From: CAZQYB01 sp964582985
GTDB lineage: Bacteria > Planctomycetota > Phycisphaerae > Sedimentisphaerales > Anaerobacaceae
Length of the DNA: 54,602 nt
Direction of reading: 5' to 3'
Assembly: GCA_964582985.1 (NCBI GenBank)
Contig: CAZOUM010000012.1
Span: forward strand, 1 to 54,602
How positions within the stretch are numbered: the first letter of the stretch is position 1; each line of letters begins with the position of its first letter. The notes beneath the pieces are model-generated. The model made no database searches. It was not told the origin of the DNA and was given only the letters and a program-made list of their open reading frames with translations. The translations under genes were made by a program, and so were the position numbers. This document shows positions 31,723 through 39,852 of the stretch, one piece after another.

Positions 31723-32250
31723 TCATTTTGTTGAATTGCTGCATACGTGGATAAACGCAGGAGGCAGGTTCAGCAGCACAAATTTAACTTTCACATCTGA
31801 GAAATAGTCCTTCAGGGTTTCCGTCAATACCTTCGAGTAAAATATCTGAATATACTTTTTTGCTCTGCCTGCTATGCTCAGGAATCTTTCTCTCTCAGAT
31901 TTGTTAAACAGCGTAAGAGGAAGAGCGGAGACGATACACTCCAAAGAATCAACATACTTTTCGCAATTTGCAGCGTTATCATTGACAACTGTCAGCCGCG
32001 GGTCATTAATCTTACGTAAGTATTCGCAAAACTTTGGGTTTATCTCAAAGCACGTCAATCGGCCGTTTTCAGGCAGGTACTTCAAGATTTGAGCGGTTAT
32101 GGTACCGGTTCCTCCTCCGAATTCAATAACATTCAAGCTCCCGTCCATCTCTCGGGCCATTGCCCGGCCTGCAAATCGTGAACTGCCAGCAACAGCTCCG
32201 ATTTCTCCGGGGTGCTTTAGGAACTGACAAATAAAATCTATGGCCCTCAC
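31723..32250 (-). CDS. class I SAM-dependent methyltransferase (PmtA/RsmA-like)
   Basis: The start is set at GTG 32248-32250, with GGAG about 8 bases upstream, giving 175 residues starting MRAIDFICQFLKHPGEIG. The SAM-binding motif I is VIEFGGGTGTIT (residues 41-52). The KHPGEIGAVAGSSRFAGRAMA start is typical of small methyltransferases annotated as phospholipid N-methyltransferase or rRNA adenine methylase-like. The catalytic motif IV (VSALPLTLF) fits neither family perfectly. Target could be lipid or RNA. It is the last minus-strand gene after RtcA, 143 bases away. Confidence 0.75.
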   Translation of the reverse strand: MRAIDFICQFLKHPGEIGAVAGSSRFAGRAMAREMDGSLNVIEFGGGTGTITAQILKYLPENGRLTCFEINPKFCEYLRKINDPRLTVVNDNAANCEKYVDSLECIVSALPLTLFNKSERERFLSIAGRAKKYIQIFYSKVLTETLKDYFSDVKVKFVLLNLPPAFIHVCSNSTK

Positions 32251-32393
32251 CTTTGTCACTCCACAAATCACAAACCATCGCAAGCCAACACAGGATTTTC
32301 CCGCTTGGACATCACGCGAAACCGAATAATACCATAGTGCAACGTCACTGTAAAGGCTGTGCGCGAATAAGGGGACCTTGCTTGGTACTACGG

Positions 32394-33440
32394 TTAATTA
32401 TCTGGCTCGGGCTGAACAGGGTGGCAAGAAATTCTATACGCTGCGTTGCAAGGTTCTACGCTGAAATCAACAGGCAGAAACTTCTTTATTATTTCCATAT
32501 TTGTAAGAAGGTGGGTGGAAAGCTCGTTGGTTGTGTACGAGCCGGCCTTCGCGATTGCCATATAGACTAAAAGCTGGTCGGCTAAGAAACGGTCGATAGA
32601 AGCGTCGCCGGCCAGGAAATCTTCAGCCAAAGCAACAACCTCATTAACTACCTTCTGGGATGGTTTCCCGCGCATTCCAAATGCGGTAAAGACCGTTGTG
32701 CGCTTATCATCACAAAACCGAATCATAGCGCAGTTTCCGGGGCCATCGGAATCTGTCACTTCGATGTGTTCAACGTTCCGGATGTTGAGCTTGCTTTGAA
32801 GCAATAGTTTCTGCTGTCGCCGGGCGATGTGCGGGGGAAGCTTTGCTGTGTAAACCAGCGCAGAAATCTGCGGTTCTTTGCTCGGCTCACAAAGATTGAT
32901 TATCTGGTGGGGGCTTTTTTGCCAAGGTTGTATTTCAAAAGTTATTTTGCCGCCGCCGGCCGGATAGAAGCCGTGCTTTATCAGTTTGCATTTACCGTGG
33001 AAGCCGCCGGTTGCGATAGCGGGCAAGAAAGTCTCCGAGAGAAAGTCAAACGGCGGGGCCATAGGATTATGAGTTCCGCCGGTAACGGTGACTGTGGAAG
33101 GTTTGTCCGCTAAGAATAAGGGCGGCAAGAGCGTCTGAATTACCAAAGATGCAGAACCAGCCGAGCCAATATCAAAATGAAAATCGCCGCTTTGTACAGG
33201 GCCAGGTTCAAAATCCAACACTCTTGAGCCCAGTGCGGCGCCCTGGGATTTTGCGCTGCAGATTTGACAGGCGGCGCGGACACAGCTTAGGTGCTGCTTT
33301 GCCAGACCTGGTTTGCGACGGGCGGCGCGGATGTTTTCAATATGCAAACTTCTGCCGGTTATGCACGACAGGGCCAGGCTGGTTCGCAGTATTTGGCCTC
33401 CTCCTTCGCCCGTGCTGCCGTCAATTAACACAGTATCCAT
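32394..33440 (-). CDS. rtcA: RNA 3'-terminal phosphate cyclase
   Basis: The start at ATG 33438-33440 gives 348 residues; a longer frame is only an overlap into the gene upstream. GEGGGQILR (11-19), RRKPGLAKQH (41-50), and KHGFYPAGGGKI identify the family. The covalent-AMP histidine is His310 in STHLLTN, one residue from the E. coli position. It converts RNA 3'-phosphate ends to 2',3'-cyclic phosphate using ATP. It starts 2 bases after the stop of a Clp1/Grc3-type kinase, so the two are translationally coupled. Partner RtcB and the regulator RtcR are not in the window. Confidence 0.95.
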   Translation of the reverse strand: MDTVLIDGSTGEGGGQILRTSLALSCITGRSLHIENIRAARRKPGLAKQHLSCVRAACQICSAKSQGAALGSRVLDFEPGPVQSGDFHFDIGSAGSASLVIQTLLPPLFLADKPSTVTVTGGTHNPMAPPFDFLSETFLPAIATGGFHGKCKLIKHGFYPAGGGKITFEIQPWQKSPHQIINLCEPSKEPQISALVYTAKLPPHIARRQQKLLLQSKLNIRNVEHIEVTDSDGPGNCAMIRFCDDKRTTVFTAFGMRGKPSQKVVNEVVALAEDFLAGDASIDRFLADQLLVYMAIAKAGSYTTNELSTHLLTNMEIIKKFLPVDFSVEPCNAAYRISCHPVQPEPDN

Positions 33441-33442
33441 AA

Positions 33443-34408
33443 TTATTCCTGGCGAATCTCTACGGAGTAGTCTGCGATAACAAGACATCGAATTTGGCGG
33501 ACATCAAGCTGAGGAGCCCTGACTACGACAATATCTTTATCGGCCTGCCAATCCGCTATGACGCCAACAGCTATGTCCGTACCTTTTGCATCCCTCAAGG
33601 CAACAAGGCGATGAACAAGACCGCTGCGGTTCGAATTCCAGCCAGCCCCGCCCCTCCGAGGGGCGGGGCCAGCCTGAACTGCTATGTCACTTAAGCGGAT
33701 ACTATAAAGACAAGGGTCCCGAAAGTACTTGTCGAACTGGCTTTGCCGATAAGCTCGTCTGTTCTGCGGTGATTTAGTTGGTATCTGGGGTGGCGACTTA
33801 ATCAGCTCAAGCTTAAGGTCGAGAGATCGCAGACCGGAAAGGATGTCACTTAGCTCATCGCTGCGCTGCACTGCTAAAATCAATTCAGGCTGCAATATTC
33901 GCTGCACCGTCCACCACAAGGCAGTTGCCGCCCCTCCGGAGATAAGGCCGGGAGTATCGATTATGATTATCTCGGCAGCTTCGGTTGCCTGGCGAACACA
34001 CTGTGCGATAGCCGCGGTGAGCTGGAGAAGATGGCCGACGGGCGTCACGTCACCCACAAAGCTGATACCGCTGGCAGCAAGCTGTGAAAAATTGATGTCG
34101 GCGTGGTCCACAAGTGCCCACCCAACCGTGGTAGGCGGTCCAATGTGAGACTGGCCAATATCCGCATCGATAACTGCTACGGGCCGACTTGAGGCTGCGT
34201 GCTTGGCCAGGGCCTGAACAAGACTGGTTTTGCCGGTGTCGGCGGCACCAAGAACCAAGCAGGTACCTGCCTGCGGAAGGCCGCGGCTTATGAGTTGTTG
34301 AGCAGTCTTGTCGGCCCAATCCTCTGTCATCGAAGCTTGCATCCTGTAACTGATTAAGGAGTCCTGTTGTGCCGTATCATATCGGTACAACCTTGGGATG
34401 TCGAGCAC
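33443..34408 (-). CDS. Clp1/Grc3-type polynucleotide 5'-hydroxyl kinase-like P-loop NTPase
   Basis: The longest frame begins at GTG 34408; ATG codons at residues 23 and 27 are alternative starts. Walker A is GAADTGKTS (54-62). DADIGQSHIGPPTTVGWA (81 onward) is the hallmark of the Clp1/Grc3 family, and DTPGLISGG follows. Members phosphorylate RNA or DNA 5'-hydroxyl ends. The C-terminal region is divergent. It contains an in-frame palindromic element (33645-33669) encoding GPAPRRGGAG. The stop is 2 bases before rtcA, so the pair could repair or remodel RNA ends. Kinase activity is inferred from family. Confidence 0.85.
   Translation of the reverse strand: MLDIPRLYRYDTAQQDSLISYRMQASMTEDWADKTAQQLISRGLPQAGTCLVLGAADTGKTSLVQALAKHAASSRPVAVIDADIGQSHIGPPTTVGWALVDHADINFSQLAASGISFVGDVTPVGHLLQLTAAIAQCVRQATEAAEIIIIDTPGLISGGAATALWWTVQRILQPELILAVQRSDELSDILSGLRSLDLKLELIKSPPQIPTKSPQNRRAYRQSQFDKYFRDPCLYSIRLSDIAVQAGPAPRRGGAGWNSNRSGLVHRLVALRDAKGTDIAVGVIADWQADKDIVVVRAPQLDVRQIRCLVIADYSVEIRQE
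33645..33669 (-). repeat. GC-rich palindromic element inside a coding sequence (copy A)
   Basis: Perfect 11-bp stem: GCCCCGCCCCT (33645-33655), loop CCG, AGGGGCGGGGC (33659-33669). The flanking word CAGCC is shared with copy B at 18471-18504. It is read in frame by the kinase gene as GPAPRRGGAG. Confidence 0.8.
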
Positions 34409-34429
34409 CTGTCAGGCATAAGCCCAATC

Positions 34430-35188
34430 TCAATGGGTGAGCGGGCATAGAATTTCCATTCTCAAGCCTTTACTGTCAAGCGGGGGGTTCTCAGGTAACG
34501 TCGGGGCGTTTCCCAGAACACTTTGGCTGGCCGTCCAGGCAGCGACGAGGGCATCTAACGCATCATCCATAACATAACCATGTGTGGGGGCCTGGACTAA
34601 AATACCGTCCATATCCATGAAAATTTGCTGGAGCAGTTTATGGCGGTGCGCTTGGCCGGGGACGGTTTTTTTGTTTTGTTGAATCGCTTTTTGGTTGTTA
34701 AGGGACCAGAACGAGACTTCCGGATGGATTTCGCGAACGCGGTGTTGAAGTGCCGGCGTCATTAAGTCATCTACCTGGCGAATCTTTTCGAGCAAGGCGA
34801 AACTCTGCCTACTCAGCTTCTTGCCGGAGCGTTCAAAGGAAATTTCACACGCTGTCTTGTAATCCTCAGCGGAAAGACAGGGCCTGATTGGTGCGGGGAA
34901 TACACTGCTAGCGCGTTGGCCACCGAGAAGCTTACGGGCTGCGATATCACACTCGCGCGGCTTGTCACCGTCGCTTAAGCCGATTGGAATATCGACGCAA
35001 ACTAATTGACAATCCCGCGTTTGCGAAAGTACCTCAGAAAAAGTGCTTGCCACGAGAAGATTCGTCAGCTTGAAGGGATTAGGAGCATCCGTCCGGTTGC
35101 TTTCCTCCGGTCCGGATACAACAGCGACGAGCCAGCCAGCTTTGCATCCATCTACGCCGGCAACTTGAACCAATTGTTTCGTTAACAT
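34430..35188 (-). CDS. DUF429 family protein (RNase H-like fold)
   Basis: A 252-residue protein from ATG 35186-35188. The family pattern shows as VAGVDGCKAGWLVAVV at the start, CVDIPIGLSDG, RECDIAARKLLG, REIHPEVSFW, and DDALDALVAAWTA near the end. Acidic residues Asp in GVDG, in CVDIP, and in DDALDAL match the layout of RNase H-like nuclease folds, so DUF429 is considered a predicted nuclease. It lies 5 bases from the THEP1 gene and 21 bases from the kinase gene, all in one direction. Activity is unproven. Confidence 0.9.
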   Translation of the reverse strand: MLTKQLVQVAGVDGCKAGWLVAVVSGPEESNRTDAPNPFKLTNLLVASTFSEVLSQTRDCQLVCVDIPIGLSDGDKPRECDIAARKLLGGQRASSVFPAPIRPCLSAEDYKTACEISFERSGKKLSRQSFALLEKIRQVDDLMTPALQHRVREIHPEVSFWSLNNQKAIQQNKKTVPGQAHRHKLLQQIFMDMDGILVQAPTHGYVMDDALDALVAAWTASQSVLGNAPTLPENPPLDSKGLRMEILCPLTH

Positions 35189-35193
35189 TGTAT

Positions 35194-35736
35194 TTACGAG
35201 CCTTTTTTAAGGAACGATAGGATTTGTGAAATTTCAGCTATGACTTTATCACGGCTTTGGGCCGTTAAATTGAATAGCTTCGTGCCGGGATGATTCTTTA
35301 CTTCGGAGATAAGACCTCGGCCTTTCTTCGCCACAGTGGCTAATACCGATTTGTCAGAAGCAAAGAGTCGCCGTATCACGGTGACAAACTTCTCTGACAG
35401 GCATTCCATCTTGCCAATCTCATCAATGACAAATAATTCAGCATCAACTCGCTCAACATCTAAAATCGGTAGTACAGATTTCTCGAAGCCGGTGACGTCG
35501 ACGCCGTATTTACCAACTCTATAACGTCCTCTGATGTCGACGTGTGCCAGTATTCCCGTATTTCCATCCAGGCTTGTCCAGCGAAAGCCTTTGCGAACGT
35601 TGCCTTGACGAATCTCTTGTGTATAAAAGCCCACGGCCTTTCTGCGGTTCAGATTATCTAAGATTCTCGTGATGGCGGTTGTTTTGCCGCAACCCGGCAG
35701 GCCGGTCAACAAGATTTTGGGCGATTCAGACGACAT
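35194..35736 (-). CDS. THEP1-type nucleoside-triphosphatase
   Basis: The start is ATG 35734-35736. The longer frame upstream is translated intergenic repeat (FRISKFDIRILLAN). The 180-residue product has Walker A TGLPGCGKTT (11-20), GFYTQEIRQGNVRKGF, and the Walker B-like LFVIDEIGKMECLS, all typical of the THEP1/YME-like NTPase family. It hydrolyses nucleoside triphosphates; a role in nucleotide or RNA metabolism has been proposed for the family. Its gene sits between PolX and DUF429. Confidence 0.93.
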   Translation of the reverse strand: MSSESPKILLTGLPGCGKTTAITRILDNLNRRKAVGFYTQEIRQGNVRKGFRWTSLDGNTGILAHVDIRGRYRVGKYGVDVTGFEKSVLPILDVERVDAELFVIDEIGKMECLSEKFVTVIRRLFASDKSVLATVAKKGRGLISEVKNHPGTKLFNLTAQSRDKVIAEISQILSFLKKGS

Positions 35737-35780
35737 AATGACACGCTTAAAGGCTAAAACCCAGAAGCTATTTGCTAATA

Positions 35781-35945
35781 AAATTCGAATATCGAATTTC
35801 GAAATTCGAAACAATATCAAATGAACAAAATTCAAATGACCAAAAACAATAAATTTCGGGAAATTTGAACATTAGAATTTCGAAGTTGTTTCGGATTTCG
35901 TGCTTCGTGTTTTTCATAACTTTGTGTTTCATGCTTTGCGTTTTT
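35781..35945. repeat. dispersed AT-rich intergenic repeat
   Basis: This stretch is made of palindromic-looking TTCGAA words (TTCGAATATCGAATTTCGAA) and ATTTCGTGCTTCGTG. The reverse complement contains CACGAAATCCGAAAC and TAATGTTCAAAT, close to 13284-13363. It extends open frames artificially into the THEP1 gene's upstream region. Confidence 0.7.
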
Positions 35946-35951
35946 CCCTTC

Positions 35952-37679
35952 TTATGGTCTTTTGGTTTTGGCCCAGCTTTTGATTTTGGCTGCTGAGAGG
36001 GTATTCAGGACGTCGGCCCTTGTCACCCAGCCTCGTGCGGCGGTGGCAACACCATAGCCCATGAAGCCGAGCCCACCAGTGCTGTGCGCATCGGTTCCAA
36101 TTGCGAGTTTAACGCCAGCTTCGATTGCCATTTTGCAGTGCACATCCTTTAAGTCCAGACGCCACGGGTTTGCATTTACTTCCAGGGCGGTATGGGTTGG
36201 CACAGCATGCTTGATAACGGCGGCGATATCAATATCCATAGGTTCACGCTGGCCAATCAATCTGCCGGTAGGATGGGCGATGCAATTAACGTACGGATTA
36301 TCCATCGCCTTTAACGTGCGGGTTGTCACCTTCTCACGTGAGCTTGCCAGGCCGGAGTGTATGGAAGCTATTACAAAATCGAGGTCGGCGAGCAGCTTAT
36401 TATCGAAATCCAGTGAGCAGTCGGCAAGAATATCGACTTCGGTCCCCGCCAGGATTGTTATGCCTTTGAGCTTTTCATCGAGCTTGTGGATTTGCTTGAT
36501 TTGCTGAACGAGTCGTTTGGGCGAAAGGCCGTTTGCAATTGCCGATGAGCGTGAGTGGTCAGTGATACAAATATACCTGTAACCCATATCTCTTGCCGCC
36601 TCAGCAAGCTCGGAGATGTCGCAAACACCGTCAGAGGCACTTGTATGGACGTGAAGGTCACCTTTGATATCTTCGAAACCGATTAGCCGAGGGAGAGAAT
36701 GGACCTTTGCAGCATCGACCTCGCCGCGGTCTTCACGGAGCAAGGGGTCGATATAATCAAGGCCGAGCTTCTGATAGATTTCTTCCTCAACCGCACCTGC
36801 AATCATTTTATCTGCCTTGAACAGGCCGTACTCGTTCAATTTCAGCTTCGCCTTTACAGCGATTTCCCTCAAGCGAACGTTATGTTGCTTTGAGCCGGTA
36901 AAATACTGGGCCGCAGCTCCAAAACTTTCCTGCGGTACGACACGCACATCGACATGGACGGGGCAGGTTGCCGTCTGAATAATCGCTGAGCCTTTTGTCG
37001 GGCCAGCGGCAAGAACTTCCTGGACGAACTGTGCGTTTGTAAATGCCTGGATGATTTGCCTGCCTTTGCGACCAGCGACAAGTATGTCAACGTCACCAAT
37101 AGTCTCGGCCCACCGTCGGAGTGAGCCGGCTTGCTGAATTGTCTGGATGGGTGCAAGGTTTCGGAGGAATCCGGTGACAAGGTGAGCAGCTTGGCGTGCC
37201 TGGTCGAGGCGGATTCGGCCGGTGGATTTTTCCAGAAACCGGATGCCTCTTGCGATTGCCGCTGCCTTCTTGTCACCGAAGCCGGGCAACTGGGCAATCT
37301 TGCCGGTTTCAATCGCACGTTTTAGCTTAGCGATAGTTGTCACCTTTAGGTTTTCGTAGACCGCTTTAACAGACTTTGGGCCCATACCGGGTATGGTGAG
37401 CAGCTCAAGTAGGCTCGGTGGGATTTTGGTGAGCAACTGCCGGTGAGCGGTTATGACGCCGGTCTTTACGAACTCTTCAATCTTGGCGAGGCTTGATTTT
37501 CCAACGCCGGGTATTTTTGCCAGTTGGCCTGTTGCTAAGAGGGTCTCGACATCGGTCGGCATATCGGAAATGATGCGTGCGACCCTGCGATATGTATTGA
37601 TGCGGAAGCGGTCCTCGCCGAGAATCTCCATAATGTCGGCCATCTGGTCGAAAAGCTCGCTGAGGACAGTGTTTTTCAT
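35952..37679 (-). CDS. polX: DNA polymerase/3'-5' exonuclease PolX
   Basis: A 575-residue protein, full length for bacterial PolX. Residues 1-130 carry the 8-kDa domain and helix-hairpin-helix motifs (IPGVGKSSLAKI, IPGMGPKSVKAVY, LPGFGDKKAAAIA). The polymerase catalytic pair is in IGDVDILV (Asp196, Asp198), the third Asp in VHVDVRVV. The C-terminal PHP domain starts LHVHTSASDG (about 341-350) and includes ITDHSRSSA and GTDAHS, giving metal-dependent exonuclease activity. It acts in DNA gap filling and repair. It opens the minus-strand nucleic-acid run with THEP1, DUF429, kinase and rtcA. Confidence 0.97.
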   Translation of the reverse strand: MKNTVLSELFDQMADIMEILGEDRFRINTYRRVARIISDMPTDVETLLATGQLAKIPGVGKSSLAKIEEFVKTGVITAHRQLLTKIPPSLLELLTIPGMGPKSVKAVYENLKVTTIAKLKRAIETGKIAQLPGFGDKKAAAIARGIRFLEKSTGRIRLDQARQAAHLVTGFLRNLAPIQTIQQAGSLRRWAETIGDVDILVAGRKGRQIIQAFTNAQFVQEVLAAGPTKGSAIIQTATCPVHVDVRVVPQESFGAAAQYFTGSKQHNVRLREIAVKAKLKLNEYGLFKADKMIAGAVEEEIYQKLGLDYIDPLLREDRGEVDAAKVHSLPRLIGFEDIKGDLHVHTSASDGVCDISELAEAARDMGYRYICITDHSRSSAIANGLSPKRLVQQIKQIHKLDEKLKGITILAGTEVDILADCSLDFDNKLLADLDFVIASIHSGLASSREKVTTRTLKAMDNPYVNCIAHPTGRLIGQREPMDIDIAAVIKHAVPTHTALEVNANPWRLDLKDVHCKMAIEAGVKLAIGTDAHSTGGLGFMGYGVATAARGWVTRADVLNTLSAAKIKSWAKTKRP

Positions 37680-37791
37680 AGGATTGATTATATCTTGGCA
37701 GTAGTAAAATCAAAGCCACAATTTTGGTGTCCCCGGCAAGCGCCCTATACACCCCTTATTTTCCACTTACAGGCCAGGCCCGGTCAATAAA

Positions 37792-38703
37792 TCAGCCGAG
37801 GGCCTGCGATTTGGTCACCATCTGCTTGAATATCATGCGCTGCTCGGCCAGTGCTTTGACGCGGTCGTCGGGTTTGGTGCGGGCTTCGAGCAGTATCCAG
37901 CCCTGATAATCCATCTCTACAAATAAGTTCATCAACTGCTGATATGGGTATGGTCCGATGTTCAGCTCGCGGACATGGACGGTATCGCCAAAGCGGTCCT
38001 TAACGAGATTGAAGTTGTACTCCAGCCCCTTGCCATCCAAGTCCACCTCGTTGGAATTCCAACATACACCGACGTTTGGCTGGTCGACGAAATCGAAAAT
38101 CCGTTTCATAATCGGCAAGGGTGAAGTTTCTCTGCCGTGTGCTTCGACGCGGATTTCCTGGCCGTAACTGGCCGCAAAACTTCCGAGCTCATTGAGTGAT
38201 TTGCCTATCTGCTCAATGGTCTTTTCGGCCGGCACGCCCTGCGGGAGAGCATTTGGCTTGACCTTAACGCCGCTACCGCCGATATCGTGCGAGAGGATAA
38301 CATAGGCTCTTGCGCCATCCATATCTATTTTGAGCATCTTTGGGTCAGCGTGGTGGAAGGCGAAGTTTGTTCCTAAACCAACAAGCTTTACAGGACTATT
38401 GGCAAAGCGCTTCTTTACATCACGGCGCTGGTGACGGTTTAGGTGGGAGTCTACACGGTGGGCGTGCTCGGTGCGCAGCTCAACGCCGAGCACTTTCGTT
38501 TTCTCGCAGTTGCGGATAAGGGTCGGCAGGTCCCAGTCCTTACCCCACAGATACGTAACCAGGCCAAAACGCATCTTTGAGCCCGGCTTTGCTTTAGAGA
38601 GAAGTTGCAGGCCGCTGCAGGAGGTCAATGTACCGACAGCGAATACACCGGCACCGACACCAAGCGAGTGCCGAAGAAATTGTCGCCTCAAATAGCCTGT
38701 CAT
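37792..38703 (-). CDS. twin-arginine-exported lipoprotein with sugar-phosphate isomerase/epimerase-like TIM barrel
   Basis: A 303-residue protein with a Tat motif LRRQFLRHSLG (Arg6-Arg7) and a lipobox LTSC (Cys29). The mature part is a xylose-isomerase-like TIM barrel, seen in MRFGLVTYLWGKDWDLPTL, the TEHAHRVDSHL loop, RVEAHGRETS, VGVCWNSNE and WILLEARTKPDDR. The conserved acidic and His residues of metal-dependent isomerases (Glu in VEAHG, Asn/Glu in WNSNE, Glu in LLEAR) are present. It probably acts on a sugar derivative in the periplasm. It is next to an unrelated lipoprotein and a Gfo/Idh oxidoreductase. Reaction unknown. Confidence 0.8.
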   Translation of the reverse strand: MTGYLRRQFLRHSLGVGAGVFAVGTLTSCSGLQLLSKAKPGSKMRFGLVTYLWGKDWDLPTLIRNCEKTKVLGVELRTEHAHRVDSHLNRHQRRDVKKRFANSPVKLVGLGTNFAFHHADPKMLKIDMDGARAYVILSHDIGGSGVKVKPNALPQGVPAEKTIEQIGKSLNELGSFAASYGQEIRVEAHGRETSPLPIMKRIFDFVDQPNVGVCWNSNEVDLDGKGLEYNFNLVKDRFGDTVHVRELNIGPYPYQQLMNLFVEMDYQGWILLEARTKPDDRVKALAEQRMIFKQMVTKSQALG

Positions 38704-38717
38704 CCTAAAAAATTCCT

Positions 38718-39437
38718 TTAGTCGAGATATTCGGGGAAAGAATAGGTCTTGTGGAATCTCTTCAGAAGGTCTAAGTATCTTTGTACCTGCCCTTTTGGAA
38801 CTATTTTTGCACCGTCCACACAGTATTCTGGCACGTCATCCGTATCTGAATAGGCAAAATACATCGGACCATGTACTTCACACTTTTCCCAAATTTCGCT
38901 TTTAACTTTTCGAAAGTATACAACTGCATGTGTAGGTTTTTGTAGAACAATCACATCAGTATCTATAACGGCATCAGCTGGTAGACCTTCTAGCTCCGCA
39001 GTTGAACCCCTAAAATAAAAGTTGGTAAACGAATCCTTCTTCAGCTTACTTTTGTCTTTCAATTCAAATTCCTCCCAAAGATCATCTGCATTCAGATATC
39101 CAGCAGACAGCTCTTTGAAACAGTCCCAGAGCTGACATTTGACATATCTACCTTTTCCTGCCGTGGGAGTAATCTCTCTATCCTTATTGAAACGGGTAAG
39201 CTCTGTAAAGCTTGGATCGCCATAGAAATAACCTTGCGTATTGCCCATTATATTAACTGTCTCACTCTTGAATTCTTTTGGTATTTCCCTGCTAAGCTTA
39301 TCAACGCAATTATAAACGTCATTTTCCAATTTGGAATAAGGATACGTCTGACATCCTGTTAACACCGCACTTGCTAAAGCTACAATTGTTGAGAGGATTA
39401 TTTTTCTTGAAGTGATTTTGGTGGGTTCAGTAAACAT
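38718..39437 (-). CDS. hypothetical lipoprotein
   Basis: The start at ATG 39435-39437 follows GGGAG about 8 bases upstream; the longer frame has no ribosome site. The 239-residue product has a signal peptide with lipobox LTGC (Cys29). The mature part is polar with many Asp, Glu, Lys and aromatic residues and no recognisable domain. Several tyrosine-rich segments (GYFYGDPSFTEL) suggest a beta-rich fold. Base composition is lower in GC than its neighbours, so it may have been acquired. No family recognised. Confidence 0.6.
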   Translation of the reverse strand: MFTEPTKITSRKIILSTIVALASAVLTGCQTYPYSKLENDVYNCVDKLSREIPKEFKSETVNIMGNTQGYFYGDPSFTELTRFNKDREITPTAGKGRYVKCQLWDCFKELSAGYLNADDLWEEFELKDKSKLKKDSFTNFYFRGSTAELEGLPADAVIDTDVIVLQKPTHAVVYFRKVKSEIWEKCEVHGPMYFAYSDTDDVPEYCVDGAKIVPKGQVQRYLDLLKRFHKTYSFPEYLD

Positions 39438-39852
39438 GATATGGTCTCCCTTGAAAAAGTTTCTGTGCCACATTTGTGTGACTTGACCCGCTTTTTTCCT
39501 TCCAGTGTCTCCGAGGTTCTATAGGTTTCCTACTTCTTGGATTCCGAGCCAAAGGTAATAGGTCTTCGTCGTTTGTGCTTGTCATAAAACTCTGACTCAA
39601 TCATACTGGTTAGCCCCGGTGCTCGATCAAGCTCTTGGTAAGCCGGCAAACCAGCATCACTGGCCACTTTGACTCCATGAAATTGCAGCCTGACTTTACT
39701 CTCAAAATTGCCTCTCAGAGCATGCTGGCCTCTTTCACCCATTTGGTTCTCTCACTACTAATGACCGATATCCCATCAAATCTATTCTACGCGACCTATA
39801 CTATAAAATTTCCGATTTCTTCCACTACTTCATATGGGAAATCCGGGCTTAA
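39438..39852. other. gene-poor stretch holding an IS1380 remnant
   Basis: About 415 bases between the lipoprotein gene and the Gfo/Idh gene. The only recognisable content is the transposase remnant at 39530-39742; the rest (39438-39529 and 39743-39852) shows no gene. Confidence 0.5.
39530..39742 (-). pseudogene. IS1380 family transposase remnant
   Basis: A 70-residue minus-strand frame contains DAGLPAYQELDRAPGLTSM, closely resembling the start of IS1380 transposases (the DAGLLAYRELDxALGLT motif). It then diverges into an unrelated basic tail and stops. The full-length protein is about 400-450 residues, so most of it is lost. No terminal inverted repeats were found. It is a decayed relic near the accessory sugar cluster. 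Confidence 0.5.
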
